NCBI GenBank assembly: GCA_018105865.1
Contig: CM030835.1
Span: forward strand, 22,428,934 to 22,492,933
Reading direction: 5' to 3'
DNA: 64,000 bases
Source of the DNA: Metaphire vulgaris
Lineage: Eukaryota; Annelida; Clitellata; Crassiclitellata; Megascolecidae
Shown: positions 32,007-43,285 of the stretch, piece after piece
How positions within the stretch are numbered: position 1 is the stretch's first letter
Layout of the letters: each line of letters opens with the position of its first letter
Program-made: the position numbers and the translations under genes
The notes under the pieces: generated by a model
Databases searched by the model: none
The model's input: only the letters and a program-made list of their open reading frames with translations
What the model was told of the DNA's origin: nothing

Positions 32007-32213
32007 CAGTGGCGTCGAGAGGGGAGTGCGGGGGTGCGGACCGCACCGGGTGACACCATCTAGGGGGTGACACCAAACAAGGATGACCTTTTTTTGCTTG
32101 TCACGGTTTTTGAGAAAAGAAAAATAAGAAAGATTTAGAAGAGGTCCCAAGTCTAAATGGGTGACACCACGATTTTACCGCACTGGGTGACACCAACCCT
32201 AGCGACGCCACTG
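32007..32213. mobile_element. hAT MITE nested in the hAT transposon
   Basis: 207 bp, starting CAGTGGCGTCGAGAGGGG and ending CCTAGCGACGCCACTG. AGTTGCTT is duplicated exactly at 31999-32006 and 32214-32221. GGGTGACACCA words recur four times inside. Confidence 0.92.
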
Positions 32214-32410
32214 AGTTGCTTGCTGTCTACTTTTGTCGCTTTTTGTCACTTGTGAGTTGTGGCGCTGAATAGATTTATAGCGGCTTTAAATAAGTTTTGC
32301 ATTTAGCAGTAGCATGCATCTGCCACGAGACTCTTAGTAACATTGACACTAGTATGAGCCAAATACAAGCAATTTTTGACTTAACACGCAAATAATTAAT
32401 CGAAGTATAA

Positions 32411-34261
32411 CACTGGTCTACATTTTAAAAAAAATTCTGCTGACCTAAGTATTTTTGCTGATTTTACCCAATTGAGAGGTGCTGATTCCAGATATGAAGT
32501 CAAAAATTCTGCAATACGTCAATTTTTTTCGCAAATGAGGAATGCTTAATTAAAGGTGTTAAAGTCAAACATAAGGGAAAATAGGACATTCTGAAGAACT
32601 GATATCACGTAATATTTTTTATTCAGCCAAAAAATGAGTCTGTCGTCTAACCAAGAGAGCAATAAGAGCAATAGCTAGTTGCTTAAATTTAAGTTTGGAG
32701 GCAGGAATCTTCTCTTTTTGGATGCTCTGGTATAGTTATGATCACAGTTGTCACGCTGAAAACATCAGCAGTAGTCTGCCATAATGTTCGAGTTACATAT
32801 GCCTTGATATCTACGTTCCATGGTCGTGATGTCTTGATGGGAGCATTCTCTTTGTTCTTCACTCATAGCTTCAAGATTTGAAGTTCAGGTAGCTATGAAG
32901 GAAATGCAACTTGACACTCATGTTTGATCCCGGTCTTCGAAAAGCAATCTTCGAATTTTGAACTGAAAGGTCATAATTCTCGACTCTTAAGTTGCCAAGT
33001 AAGTCAGTAATCAGGTCGTAAAAAGCATCTTGTCCACAACTATAACATCCCATTGATTCAATAAGTCCTTTGATGTTGATGCAGTATACAAACTGCTGTC
33101 AGTAATCAGGTAATCCTCCCATATGGAAATATTTCTAAAGATCATTCTCTCTGCCATTATACATAAGCGTGGTTCCTGGAGCCAACACTGAACAGGTTCT
33201 TTTCCTTCAGTCTTGAACCCAGTAACTCTGCTGACGACTTCGGCAGATCTAGGTCTCATACAAGGTCATTCAACCCAGCTTGGTTGAATGTTTGGTGCAT
33301 TCCAGCGTCAACTTCTGAAGGCCACGAAAATCTCCACCATCGGTGTATGTTGACTGACAAAATTCATCGTCGTCAGAAACTCCCAAAGTAGTGCAAATAC
33401 AGTAGGTACAGAAACTTCGTCACAGTGAGCAACCGGCCTCAGAGCAGAGGGGAGATTTGGGTACTGGATGGAAGATTTTGTCTTTGTGGACATGCCTGAA
33501 ATATTTACCAGGCAGAAGTAGCAGTCATCAACATGCATGGTTTGGTGGCTCTCGCCACACCATTGGAACTCCAAAGCTAAGACTTTTTCCTTGACCTTTA
33601 GTCTTTTTCTCTGACCTTTAGTCACATTATGAGCTGTCTGAGGCTTTCAACACATGTCCTGCACACTTTATGTGGTGCCCAAGGTTTTCCTGGTCACCCA
33701 ATTTAACTGCGAAATATGCATTATAAGCTTTATGCACAAATTCAGACACATCTCTCCTTTGTATAGGTGTTGTAAAACAACCACAAATGTAGCAAAATTT
33801 GCCAGGATCATTCCTGCACTACCCACGAAGTGTTCTAGTGCTGGGTGACATATTCCACAGAAAGCTATTTAGAAGAGTTACATTTGCTGCGACTTGTAAG
33901 CCTCATGAACGACTGAATGCTGCCGTCGGTTTCACGCTGCTTATATAGGCCTATATCCATAAAATGCTGACGTCTGCAGTTTAAAACTGCCTATTAAACT
34001 GTTGTGTTATTACATAGTTATGCCCACTGCATATTAAGCATATCTTTTTGCACATCCTTATCTTTTTGCGTATTCAATATAGCTCAAGAATTATAATACA
34101 TAATGCTAAGTTATTACTGTAAACAGTAAATCAGTAAACAGCGTTTTGCGGAAAAACTGGACGTGATAGGAGAAAATGGATGTGATTTTTGGATTCAGCA
34201 AACCAAAATACACAAAGATCACATGTTGTCTTCAAGTCAGCAAAATTGACGTAGACCAGTG
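32411..34261 (-). mobile_element. CACTA-like element, copy 1 (degenerate)
   Basis: The ends are CACTGGTCTACATTTT and its complement ACGTAGACCAGTG, with TAA on both sides (32408-32410, 34262-34264). The minus strand holds scattered pieces of the same protein as copy 2: DDCYFCLVNISGM, then IQYPNLPSALRPVAHCDE, then SNMSVKLHFLHSYL. The CACTG start, a short inverted repeat and a 3-bp duplication fit CACTA (EnSpm) elements. It is heavily frameshifted and younger than its hAT host. Confidence 0.7.
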
Positions 34262-35033
34262 TAATTATTTGAAATTTACTTAAGCATAAGAAATTACATA
34301 CATGAAAACTGGTGATACCAAACCTGTGATTTTGTGTTCAAAATGGTCTAAAACACACTTACGAGCATCTACGATTTCAAAAAAATTTCCGGGGGAGAAA
34401 CCCCCGGACCCCCATTCCAAGGGAGGCCGCTAACGCGGCCCGGGAGAGGAGCGTCTAACGCCGAAGAGGAACCTTGGGCTTCAGTCCCCCCCAAACCTAA
34501 AATCCTGGCTACGTCCCTGCTCCTCATTATGTATCTTGTCTATAAATCGGATTCGTAGTAATTTCCGGTAGCACTTTCTCTCAAACGTTAATATTCTTCT
34601 TTCTATCTCCTTTGTGTACACCCAAGCTTCACATCCATATAACATACTGCTGAACACACATATTAAACACACACATATTAAAGCATAAAAAGGTATAAAA
34701 CTTGCACATTACCGGCATATTCGACATTATCGATTTTGCGTTTTGAGACATTGCTTCTTCTACAGCTAGAAGCGTTTATAGGCCTAAAGATGTATATCTC
34801 TGAAAACATTCGACCAGATAAACAATTGGCAAACAGGTTTAGACAATATTCTAAAACATAAAATAGACGCTTTTATCTTAAGAACATATTCGCCGCGTAT
34901 TCATTTAGTAATCTGTCGATTCCAAAGTTTTAGATTCCAAAGTTTTAGATAATGAAACTAAATGGAATTAGACTCTTCTGCTATTTGGAGATGTCAAACA
35001 CCCCGCTTGCTTCTTAAAGATTGACGTCAACCA

Positions 35034-36995
35034 CAATTATTAAAATTGTTGACCTATTGATTTTCATTTTGCGTCGTTTAGCAGCTGTTCTCTGGTTGAC
35101 AGACGTATTAATTGCTGATGTGTAAATGAGGCAATCAGCAATCTGCGTCAGGCAGTGGCATTTTCTGTAAAAAGGACACTTAGTTGTAAATCTTATTAAG
35201 TTGTTTATAAACGAAACCTTCTTTCTTTATCTTCGCTCTCTCAGATGATTGACAGTCATTTTTCTCAATTCTCTCTAACTTCTGTCGCCCATTTCTCCAT
35301 AGTTTGTGTTTGTCCAGTCAAAGAATTCGTCCATCCAACCTCTTCTTGGTCGCCCCATCATCTTGTTCCTTGTATTCTTCCTTTAATTATTATCAATAAC
35401 ATGTATCCGGCCGAACCTCTCATGATGTGGCCGGTATAGGACATTTTTCCGTATTATTTTCCGTTTCCACGTTGCTGTTGTTTTGCTTATTTCTATGACT
35501 CTGTCGTTTGTTATCTTGCCCATCCAGCTGATTTTCAAAATCCTTCTGTATCACCAGATATTCTACCTCAAGTAGCCTTTTGCATTTTCTAGTTAGACAG
35601 GCTGGTCTAGACTACGTACATCCCAAGTTCCTATTTTAATTCCTGATTTTCTCCGTTGGTGTTTCTGTTTTGCATAAACATAATCAGCCCCATCATTAAA
35701 CTTTTAAAGGTTTATCACAGATTTTCTATATACGCCGTGAGAATAGCCGATAGAATAGGCAGAAATCAGAATGAAAATGTCAAAATGGAAATTTAACACA
35801 CTTAAATGATCCTGCTAGAGCATTATGTCCAGTTCATTGATGATTTTGCTAAGTTATGAAAGTTGTGGGCTTGAAATGGATCACCGTTGCAGCGGTGACC
35901 CGTCAAATGCGCGAACGACATTTACGCGCCGACATGTGCGCGATATTAGTTGATATAGTTGGGATTAGGGTTAGTGTTAGAGTTAGGGTTGATTTTTGGT
36001 TATGATTAGGACTATTGTTACTAAAGAACAGATTACTTTTAATTTATAGCGCAATTCGTGCTTCGCTCGAAATACGCGCTAATGTCGTCGCACAAATGTC
36101 GGTGAACTACCGTTGCATTCCGGCTAGAACAATTTCAAAGATAGATTAGGCCTAAACTGTATTACCTTCGAAAGCGCTTTGCTAATTCACAAGATTTCAG
36201 TTGCATGCTTACTTACTTACAGACAGATATCTACCAGTAGTAAAAATATTATTAGGCGATGGCAGGCATAAATAGTTTAGCACTAACTCATTTTAGGACA
36301 CCGAAGATTGTTTTCTGCAACTTTTCCTATAGTTTCAAGAGTGACATTTCAATTTATTTAATAAATTGGACGCGAATTTTACAAATTGATCGCGGAATAA
36401 AGCAAAAGAATTGCCTTAAAATTGCATTTTAGCTCTTCCAGTGAGTAATTTACCTTAAGTTTTATAACCATTGCATGCGCCTAATTAGTACCACCACTTC
36501 TACTTGGCCGCTTGGTTATAATATGAAGTACCCGGTAATAGTTGCAATATGCCTACATGAAGTAGCGGTAGTAGTTGTTATAATAGTAGTGGCAGTAGCA
36601 GTATCAGCAGTAGTAGTGGGATAAGATCTTCAAACATACATTAAAGCATTTAATAAATGTAAAAAATTTCACCTCACCGCCATATTGGATATTATCAATT
36701 TTGCGTTTTGAGGCATTTCTTCTTCCAAAGCTAACGGTATTTTTAAAACATCCTGAAATAATCGACCAGATAAGTAAATGGCAAACAGGTTTAGATAATA
36801 CTCAAAAACACCAAATAAACGCTTTTCTCTTCAGAACATATTTCCCCGTAGGTCTATTCATCTAGGAATCTGCCACTTCCAGAGTATTAGATAATCAAAC
36901 TACAGTGTAAGCAGAATTAGACTATTCTGCTATTTGTAGATTTAAAAAATAGGTAATAGATAAAAACCTGAGCTTTCTAAAGATTGACGTCAACC
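35034..36995. repeat. Segmental duplication, copy 2
   Basis: A direct copy of 27620-29310 plus 34687-35033. It lacks the SINE, LINE and hAT insertions of copy 1, so their integration sites are intact here. It has its own insertion, a MITE at 35892-36108. It also carries the old LINE remnant (about 35240-35560, minus strand) in less broken form. Confidence 0.8.
35892..36108. mobile_element. MITE with 9-bp duplication and telomere-like core
   Basis: 217 bp. The left end GCGGTGACCCGTCAAATGCG and the complement of the right end (AGTTCACCGACATTTGTGCG) form inverted repeats of about 35 bp. ACCGTTGCA is duplicated at 35883-35891 and 36109-36117. Copy 1 of the duplication has a single ACCGTTGCA at the same place (28790-28798). 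A 9-bp duplication suggests a Mutator-like element. The interior has GGGATTAGGGTTAG-type telomere-like units. Confidence 0.85.
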
Positions 36996-37789
36996 TGAGA
37001 ACATACTTTGCTTTAGTCTATGTTAGTCTACCGGACTGCAGTGTCAGCTTGAAAACTTTTTATTCACAATATGTTTTTCAATGTTGAATTGAGCCGATTG
37101 TCCGTGTTACCAGTTAGGTTTAACACGTTGAGCGCTAGGGACGTCAACTGACGTCCTTATTTTGGTTTCTCAGGGCGCTAGGGACGTCACATGACGTCCT
37201 TAGTTCAATGCAAACTATTTTAGCTTATGCGGATCTTGAAATCATTCTTCTGCTTCCTTTAGCTACTAGAATGAGTGACCAATCAAAAAGGCGTATTCTA
37301 TAGAAGATGTATGAATATTTGTCCTATTAACATTTGTTCAAAAAACCACAATATACTCAACCACACCTCGTAATTATAATCCTCCCTGACGCGTCGTATA
37401 AACGTACACCCGGAGAATTCCTGCTACGATGTAATTACGTGGCTTGTATTGTCAAGTCTTCCATTCAGTGAAGCGGACAATTTTTGGCTCAGGGTGGGGG
37501 GTGGGGAAGGCATTTGGACCAGATAATAAAGGCTGGAATTTTAATTGAGGTTGTGTCCATTTTATGGCAGTAATTTCTCTCAATCGCTATTGTTGAGCTA
37601 ACTATTGTTCCGTCACCTTACAGGGCACCGGCATTTTTCCTATGAATTGGCGCATACCTGAGTAAAGTGAACATGATACTAGTAACAGATGGCTTCTAAA
37701 CGCATCTGCTTCAAAATATTTTCCTTTACAGGCGTCTAACGTGATTGAGTCTTGAAAATAATCTAGCGGTGTTCACGCTGGTCACGCAT
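36996..37789. other. Intergenic; short direct repeat GCGCTAGGGACGTCA
   Basis: Two copies of GCGCTAGGGACGTCA followed by TGACGTCC(T)TA occur at about 37131 and 37177, with TTAA just before the first. This could be a TTAA-type element, but its other end was not located. No gene seen. Confidence 0.4.
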
Positions 37790-38300
37790 GAATGCATTCC
37801 ACACCAGCCGCGGGATATACGCCTTCCTACGGCCCCTTTGGGCATACGGCTTTTTTCGGTTTACGGACCCAAAGGGGCTTTGCCTCCCACGGAGGGATGG
37901 GACTTTTTCTTTCCGGGGCTGTGCCCACAGTGGGGGATGCAACCTTACGGGGGAGGGGTTGAGGGCTAGATCTCCCACGGGAGCCTGCGCCCCAGTGAGG
38001 CCTAATGCCTCACATGAGCTGCGCCCCAGTACGTCCTGCGGCCCCACACGTGGGGCTGCGCCCCTCAGTGGAGCCTACTGCATCTCTCGGGGGCTTGGAC
38101 TTGGTCTCCGACGGGAGGCTGCGCCCCAGTAGAGCCTACGCTCCCACGTCGGTTGGGGCTTGGTTTACGACGGGAGAATGCGTCCCTCTTCCAGTAGGGC
38201 CTACAGGCCACGGCCTAACACAGGGGATTGCGTCCCCAGTAGGGTCTACGGCACCACACGGAGTGCTGAGCCCCAGCAGTGCCGTACAACCGTGCAGGCA
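37790..38300. repeat. GC-rich degenerate tandem repeat
   Basis: From about 37980 to 38290, five to six degenerate units of 45-65 bp carry CTGCGCCCCAGTAG and GCCTACGGCCCCACAC-like words. The GC content is far above the surroundings. Long frames on both strands (38005-38328, 37788-38132) follow from the absence of AT-rich stops and are not convincing genes. The left part (37790-37970) has CGGACCCAAAGGGGCTTTGC, a partial palindrome. Confidence 0.6.
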
Positions 38301-38584
38301 ATCAGGACGATTCGTCAAGCTGCAATGAAGACGCTGCATCAAACGCTCCGTCGATTATACAGTTTGGTTGTCAATGGCAACGATGTCCTCCAAAATCTAT
38401 CGTGTATCGTGACTGACGCACTTTCACTTACCTTACCTTAGATAGAGAATTATTATTTAAGTAATTTTTATAGTTGAAACGTTATTCAGAAACTTTCAGA
38501 TAATTTTTTAAAATGAAGTATAATAATTATAAGTGTAAAATAGGGTTCGGCTTTGCGGTAACATAGCAGTGCAGTATTAATAAT

Positions 38585-38702
38585 GATATTCAGTATTATG
38601 TGACGTCACATTTCTGGAAACCCCACCCCCGTCGTCACACATCGTCACAACTATTGGAACCCTCGGCCCTAAGTGTGTGACGGTATTTATGGACAGCCTT
38701 TT
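38585..38702. mobile_element. MITE end of the GGGGCTGTCC family (partial)
   Basis: The segment contains TGTGACGTCACATTTCTGG, CCCCACCCCCGTCGTCAC and ends GACGGTATTTATGGACAGCC, related to the right end at 17520-17536. The left end is not identifiable. Confidence 0.4.
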
Positions 38703-39586
38703 AACTTCATAAGTAAGGAAGATAACATTTAGTGTTATATTCATTTGTTGAACCGCAATTATCGGAGACAATCATTTTATTCATACTCAGAAAATCTACA
38801 GTACCAATACGACAATAAATTTTCCAAAATGGCATATGGTTGCATGTCAGAGCATGGAGCTAGTCGAAAGTTGTTCATATCTGTGTACATTTCACAATAG
38901 TGTAAAATTATCGTGTAAAAAGAGTGAATCCAATGTTTTAGGCACTTGACTTTAAAATAAATGAAGAGATAGTTTTCAAATTTATTCATTAAACGGAATT
39001 TCTTTGGCAAACATTCAAAAGTCTTCATTTTTCAGATCCTGGGGCCCAGGGTCAGGGGTAGCTATTATGACACTAAGGCTTTGCTACTAACTTCCAAATT
39101 TGGATGAAGGTGTCGAATCTTCTTTCGTAGTAAAGCTAGAATCGCCTTCTGTCCCTTTGTTTTTAAATTCTTTCATTCCTGCAGTAAAACATTTGCATTC
39201 AATATATTATGCGAAGCAACCATTCGTCTTATTTGGTATATGTTGTGTATGTTTTTATTCATAGGCATGAGTACATTGAGTAGCATCATCATTTTCAAAA
39301 TGTCAGTATTCATTTTAAGCCAAACAACTGTCTGTACTATTTTCGTTTTTCTTTGTTAAGAGGCCCTTTTTACAATAACGGTATGCTACAGATTCGTTTC
39401 TATATATTTGACATTTGTTCCTGACTTGTAGAGTAAGACGAATTCCATGTAAGATTCATTTGAACTTACTTCCTCCAGAGTAGGTTACAATTTTACAGAC
39501 ATTTGAAATATCAAATGAGAGACATTATAACATTTATCAAGTCTGATAAATTAAATATATATACAATGAGCTTGTGCAATGATGGC
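38703..39586. other. Intergenic, nothing recognised
   Basis: AT-rich with no splice-supported exon and no clear repeat boundary. Confidence 0.45.

Positions 39587-39644
<58 letters not shown>
39587..39644. repeat. Microsatellite (TAA)n
   Basis: About 19 TAA units. Confidence 0.95.
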
Positions 39645-39647
<3 letters not shown>

Positions 39648-39966
39648 TAATGTTTTGAGCTACATTTTAGCATTATTATTGCTATTATTAAAATCATCAT
39701 TATCATCATTATTAATTTATTACCACCTGTTTTTGCATGCCTCGCATTATCTGAACAGTTTCACCGACGTCTTGTGCTTGATTTTCCCCAAATCGTTCAT
39801 ATTGTCGTCATGTCGTCATTTCCGAGTATTTTTTGAGTCGGCGCGTCTCTGCTCTGATCGGAAGTTTTGCGTCGACAAAGTTGGTCCACTATTTTGCCTT
39901 TCTTTCCACTACGCCGATTTAGTCTATTCAGCCTCGCGTATATTTCTATCATCGTCGTCGTCGTCG

Positions 39967-40002
<36 letters not shown>

Positions 40003-40393
40003 GCATCTTCACTTTCTGCCCGCATAGCGGCAATAGCTAGATACGAAACATTTCCATTTCGCTCGATCTTGCGCTAATCTGCATCCTTCAACAATCAACA
40101 TGTTCTTTGCTTCCAGATCTTCTTTGATGTTATCCATCCATCTTTTTCTCGGTCTTCCTCTCCCTCTGTCTCCTTCTACTTTGTGCGTATACAGTGCTTT
40201 GTTGGTCCATCTATTGTTGTCCATTATTTTAACATGCCCAAACCAATTTAATCTTCTTTTGCGTACTTTATCGATAATTGTTTCTGTGGCTCCTGTCTGT
40301 TGCCTGATGGCTTCATTTCTCACTTTTTGATATTTGCTGTCTCCCATTACACCGGTAAACAAGGTTTTTGTTTCCTGTGCAATTTCTGGTGTT

Positions 40394-42741
40394 CCAGGTA
40401 GATTTTGTCATGCTGATTACAGGAATACTTTTGAAATTTTCCTATCACGTAAGTTTTTTGAGAAAAAGCTGATTTTAAATTTTAAGATTATAAGAATTTT
40501 AAAATCGTGGTTTTCGAGAGTTATCTGAGTTATGGGTATTCAGGTTAGGCAAGAATCTTATGTGACCGCCATAACAGATGTAATATGCACTGCTGGCTCA
40601 CTTAACTATATGGATTTTGAAAATTAGTATAATTAGGCATGTCCAGACATGGCCAGACGCGCCCAAACCTGTCTTCAAGACTACATGCCTAGCATGTATT
40701 GTTGCTATGGTTACGCAGTCCTATATAAATACCAAGCAGCACTAGGAAGCAGCTGCAGTCTTTCTATTTGAAGAGATATAACTGTTTAGTTAAAGGCTGT
40801 GAATTGAATATATTAACTAATTTAATTAAAGTTTCTGAAATGTCGCGTCGATGTCGCAATAGCAGTGACACGTTCTGCTACATCTGTGGAGAGTTTACGT
40901 TGAAATCACAGAAGCGGAGTATGACAGCAATCATAAAGAAAGGATATGAGTTATACTTTGGATGCAAAATTGGCGACCAGGACAAAGTATGGGCACCTCA
41001 TATATGTTGTTCATCTTGTGCTACCAGTCTGCGAGCTTGGCTTGCAGGTAAGCGTCCATCCATGCCATTCGCCATACCAATCATATGGAGGGAGCAGAAT
41101 AATCACGTAACGGATTGCTATTTCTGCATGACGAATGTTACAGGATTTTCTTCAAAGAATAGGAACTCTATTGAGTATCCTAACCTTGCCTTGGCAATGA
41201 GACCAGTTCCACACGACGAGAGTCTTCCTGTTCCAACCCCCTTCCTGAGTTTTGGACACTGGAGGACGAGGAGGAGCATGCAGAGACAGATGAAATACTG
41301 CAGATAGTTGATGATTCAGCTACTGAAGACCCAGAGTTTGAGCCATCGACATCCAACAATCCTTATTTGATTTCTCAGGCAGAGCTCAATGATCTGGTCA
41401 GAGACTTAGATTTGTCAAAAAATCAAGCAGAATTGCTTGGATCTAGGTTGCAATGATGGAATCTGCTCTCTCCAGGTACAAAAATTTCAGTATTTCGTAA
41501 ACGGCATGAAGACTTGACTCGTTTCTTCAAAAAAACCGACAGTCTTACTTTTTGTATTGACATTGATGGATTGCTTTCTGCTTTCGGCTGTAAGCACAAT
41601 CCATCCGAAAGGCGACTTTTTGTTGACTCTTCGCTGTTAAGTTTAAAGGCTGTTTTGTTGCACAATGGCAATTCATATACTTCAGTACCCATTGGACATG
41701 CTGCTTACATGAAGGAAACATATGAGAACATGCAGCTGCTATTGAAACACATTGAATACTCGAGATACAACTGGAATATATGTGGAGATCTGAAAGTTGT
41801 TGCAATTCTACTCGGTCTGCAGCTAGGCTACACCAAGTACGGCTGTTTTCTTTGCCAGTGGGACAGCAGAGCTAGAGATTCACATTATGTGAGAAAGGTC
41901 TGGCCACCTCGCAGGGACTTGGTTCCAGGACAGAAGAACGATAAACATGATCCTCTCGTTGATCCGAAGAACATTTATCTCCCACCTTTGCACATCAAAC
42001 TTGGGTTAATGACAAACTTTGTCAAAGCAATGAACAAAGAAAGTGAAGCCTTTACATACTTACGACAGAGGTTTCCGCGCACCAGTGGATGCTAAAATAA
42101 AAGAAGGCGTTTTTGTTGGCCCACAGATTCGAGAGATGCTCAAGGACAGTCACTTTGAGGGCCTTCTGCAGGGTGCCGAGCATGTTGCCTTGACAGCCTT
42201 CAGGGATGTTGTTGCTAACTTTCTGGGCAACAACAAGGCGCCAAACTATGTTGAACAAGTTGGAAGTCTGCTACAAGCTTACAAGGCAATGAAATGCAAC
42301 ATGTCACTGAAGATACACTTCCTGCATTCTCACTTGGACTTCTTCCCGGACAATCTCGGCGCCGTCAGTGATGAACATGGTGAAAGATTTCACAAAGACA
42401 TTGCCAGCATCGAGAAACGCTACCAGGGAAAGTGGAGTCCGTCTATGCTTGGAGACTACTGTTGGTCACTGATACGTGAAGCACAGGACAGTGACTACAA
42501 ACGAAAATCTACAGCAAAACATTTCTAATTTTCTCATGTCTTGTCATTATTGCCTAGATCCTTCTGTAGGATTATGTTGCAGAAGACGTTACAATACTAA
42601 ATGCTAAATTGTCGATTTCTTAAAAACCTTACGTGATACAGAAATTCTAATTACATATTTGTGTTCAGCAAGTCAAAATCTATTAGTTTCACCAAAATTT
42701 GTAGAGGGAACAAAAACTTGCATAAAATTTGTTGACCAGTG
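40394..42741 (+). mobile_element. CACTA-like element, copy 2
   Basis: The right end reads GTTGACCAGTG followed by TTA, matching the end of copy 1 (32411-34261). The left end is worn; the best candidate is CCAGGTAGATTTTGTC near 40394, so the left boundary is approximate and no target duplication could be confirmed. It carries the fullest version of the protein (40840-42528), in the opposite direction to the LINE it splits. Confidence 0.6.
40840..42528 (+). pseudogene. CACTA-like transposase-type gene, at least three lesions
   Basis: From ATG at 40840 the protein starts MSRRCRNSSDTFCYICGEFT, with a C-x2-C, then H-x3-C-x2-C zinc cluster, then HVTDCYFCMTNVTGF (second CxxC). After a frameshift near 41250 it continues in an acidic linker and AELNDLVRDLDLSKNQAELL. 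It meets a TGA stop near 41453, then RRLFVDSSLLSLKAVLLHNG and WNICGDLKVVAILLGLQLGY. A second frameshift lies near 42070, followed by HFLHSHLDFFPDNLGAVSDE, then HGERFHKDIASIEKRYQGKW. Family members are common as uncharacterised proteins in arthropods. The FVDSS...CGDLK pair looks like an RNase H-fold acid pair, so I infer a DDE transposase. Copy 1 is at 32411-34261. Confidence 0.65.
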
Positions 42742-43285
42742 TTATTTTTATTAGACAGGTCATCTCTGCAATTATTACCCAAGTTTCCGATCCATATAAA
42801 ATTTGAGGTCTTACTAATGTAGCCTATTGTACAATTTCAGCTTTGTATTCATTGTTAAGCTTTTGTTCCTCCATAGTGTTCTCATTCTTCCCATTGTTTG
42901 TAATCCTCTATTTATTTTCATTTTCACGTCCTTTGGGTGTTTTCCGTTGCTCTTGAGTATTCCTCCTATGTACTTGAATGTTTCAAGTTTTTCCAATATT
43001 TGTCCATTTAGTTTCTACTTCATCGTTACCATCCCTCGAAACAGCCATAACTTTTGTTTTTTCATTCTTAATTTTCAGGCCAAATTTGTTGCTTGTATCA
43101 TTTACTTCATTAGTGATAGTTTGTAGGTCCTGAATATTTTCATTCATTAGGCTGACATCGTCTGCAAACTTCAAGTTGTTTAGGTCTTCCCCACTGCATT
43201 TCACTCCTGTTTTTATATTCTTTAATGCCAGTATAAATATGCACTCCAGAATTATGATGAACTGCTAAGTATTTAGGCACGGATT

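Larger units (their letters stand above)
29639..34519 (+). mobile_element. hAT transposon, 4.9 kb, 8-bp duplication
   Basis: It starts CAGGGACGTAGCTAGGC and ends GCCAGGATTTTAGG in complement, reading CCTGGCTACGTCCCTG on the plus strand. CTCCTCAT is duplicated exactly at 29631-29638 and 34520-34527. GGGGGG/CCCCCC runs lie inside both ends. It carries a broken hAT transposase (30100-31855) plus two later guests, a hAT MITE (32007-32213) and a CACTA-like element (32411-34261). Confidence 0.93.
29323..34674 (-). mobile_element. LINE interrupted by a hAT transposon
   Basis: The upstream part (34674-34528) reads SSMLYGCEAWVYTKEIERRI and CYRKLLRIRFIDKIHNEE. The downstream part (29630-29323) resumes with EIYQRVQMKENLMQMSIKRK and ends LFGHICRMKEDRK, then GTNRKGRPHREWADD, then a (GAT)n tail. 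Target duplications of about 19 bp with one mismatch (ending ATATTAAAGCAT) flank it at 29304-29322 and 34668-34686. The RT core is missing (5' truncated). The reading frame was largely intact when the hAT element jumped in. Confidence 0.85.
27620..35033. repeat. Segmental duplication, copy 1 (with inserts)
   Basis: Sequence from about 27620 to 29310 and from 34687 to about 35033 matches 35034-36995 in direct order, for example TCTCTGGTTGACAGACGTA, CAGGCAGTG, and GATTTTGCGTTTTGAG-type strings. Between the two parts sits the LINE with its hAT insert. A SINE (27976-28280) is an extra insert private to this copy. Confidence 0.8.
39952..43277 (-). mobile_element. LINE interrupted by a CACTA-like element
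   Basis: The upstream part (about 43277-42745) reads ALKNIKTGVKCSGEDLNNLK, then FADDVSLMNENIQDLQTI (the F/YADD catalytic motif), then LETFKYIGGILKSNGKHP and LKLYNR, and breaks off near an LYGSETWV-like stretch. The downstream part (about 40393-40009) continues KVRNEAIRQQTGATETIID, then KRRLNWFGHVKIMD, then RGRGRPRKRWMDNIKED, then a (GAT)n tail (39952-40001). Several frameshifts are present. The split corresponds to the insertion at 40394-42741. Confidence 0.82.

Noticed and set aside
35940..35995. Interstitial telomere or chromosome end
   Set aside because: Only a few irregular TTAGGG-like units, all inside a 217-bp MITE.
38005..38328. Pro/Gly-rich protein frames on both strands
   Set aside because: GC-rich tandem repeat with few stop codons; frames are open on both strands and show no domain.
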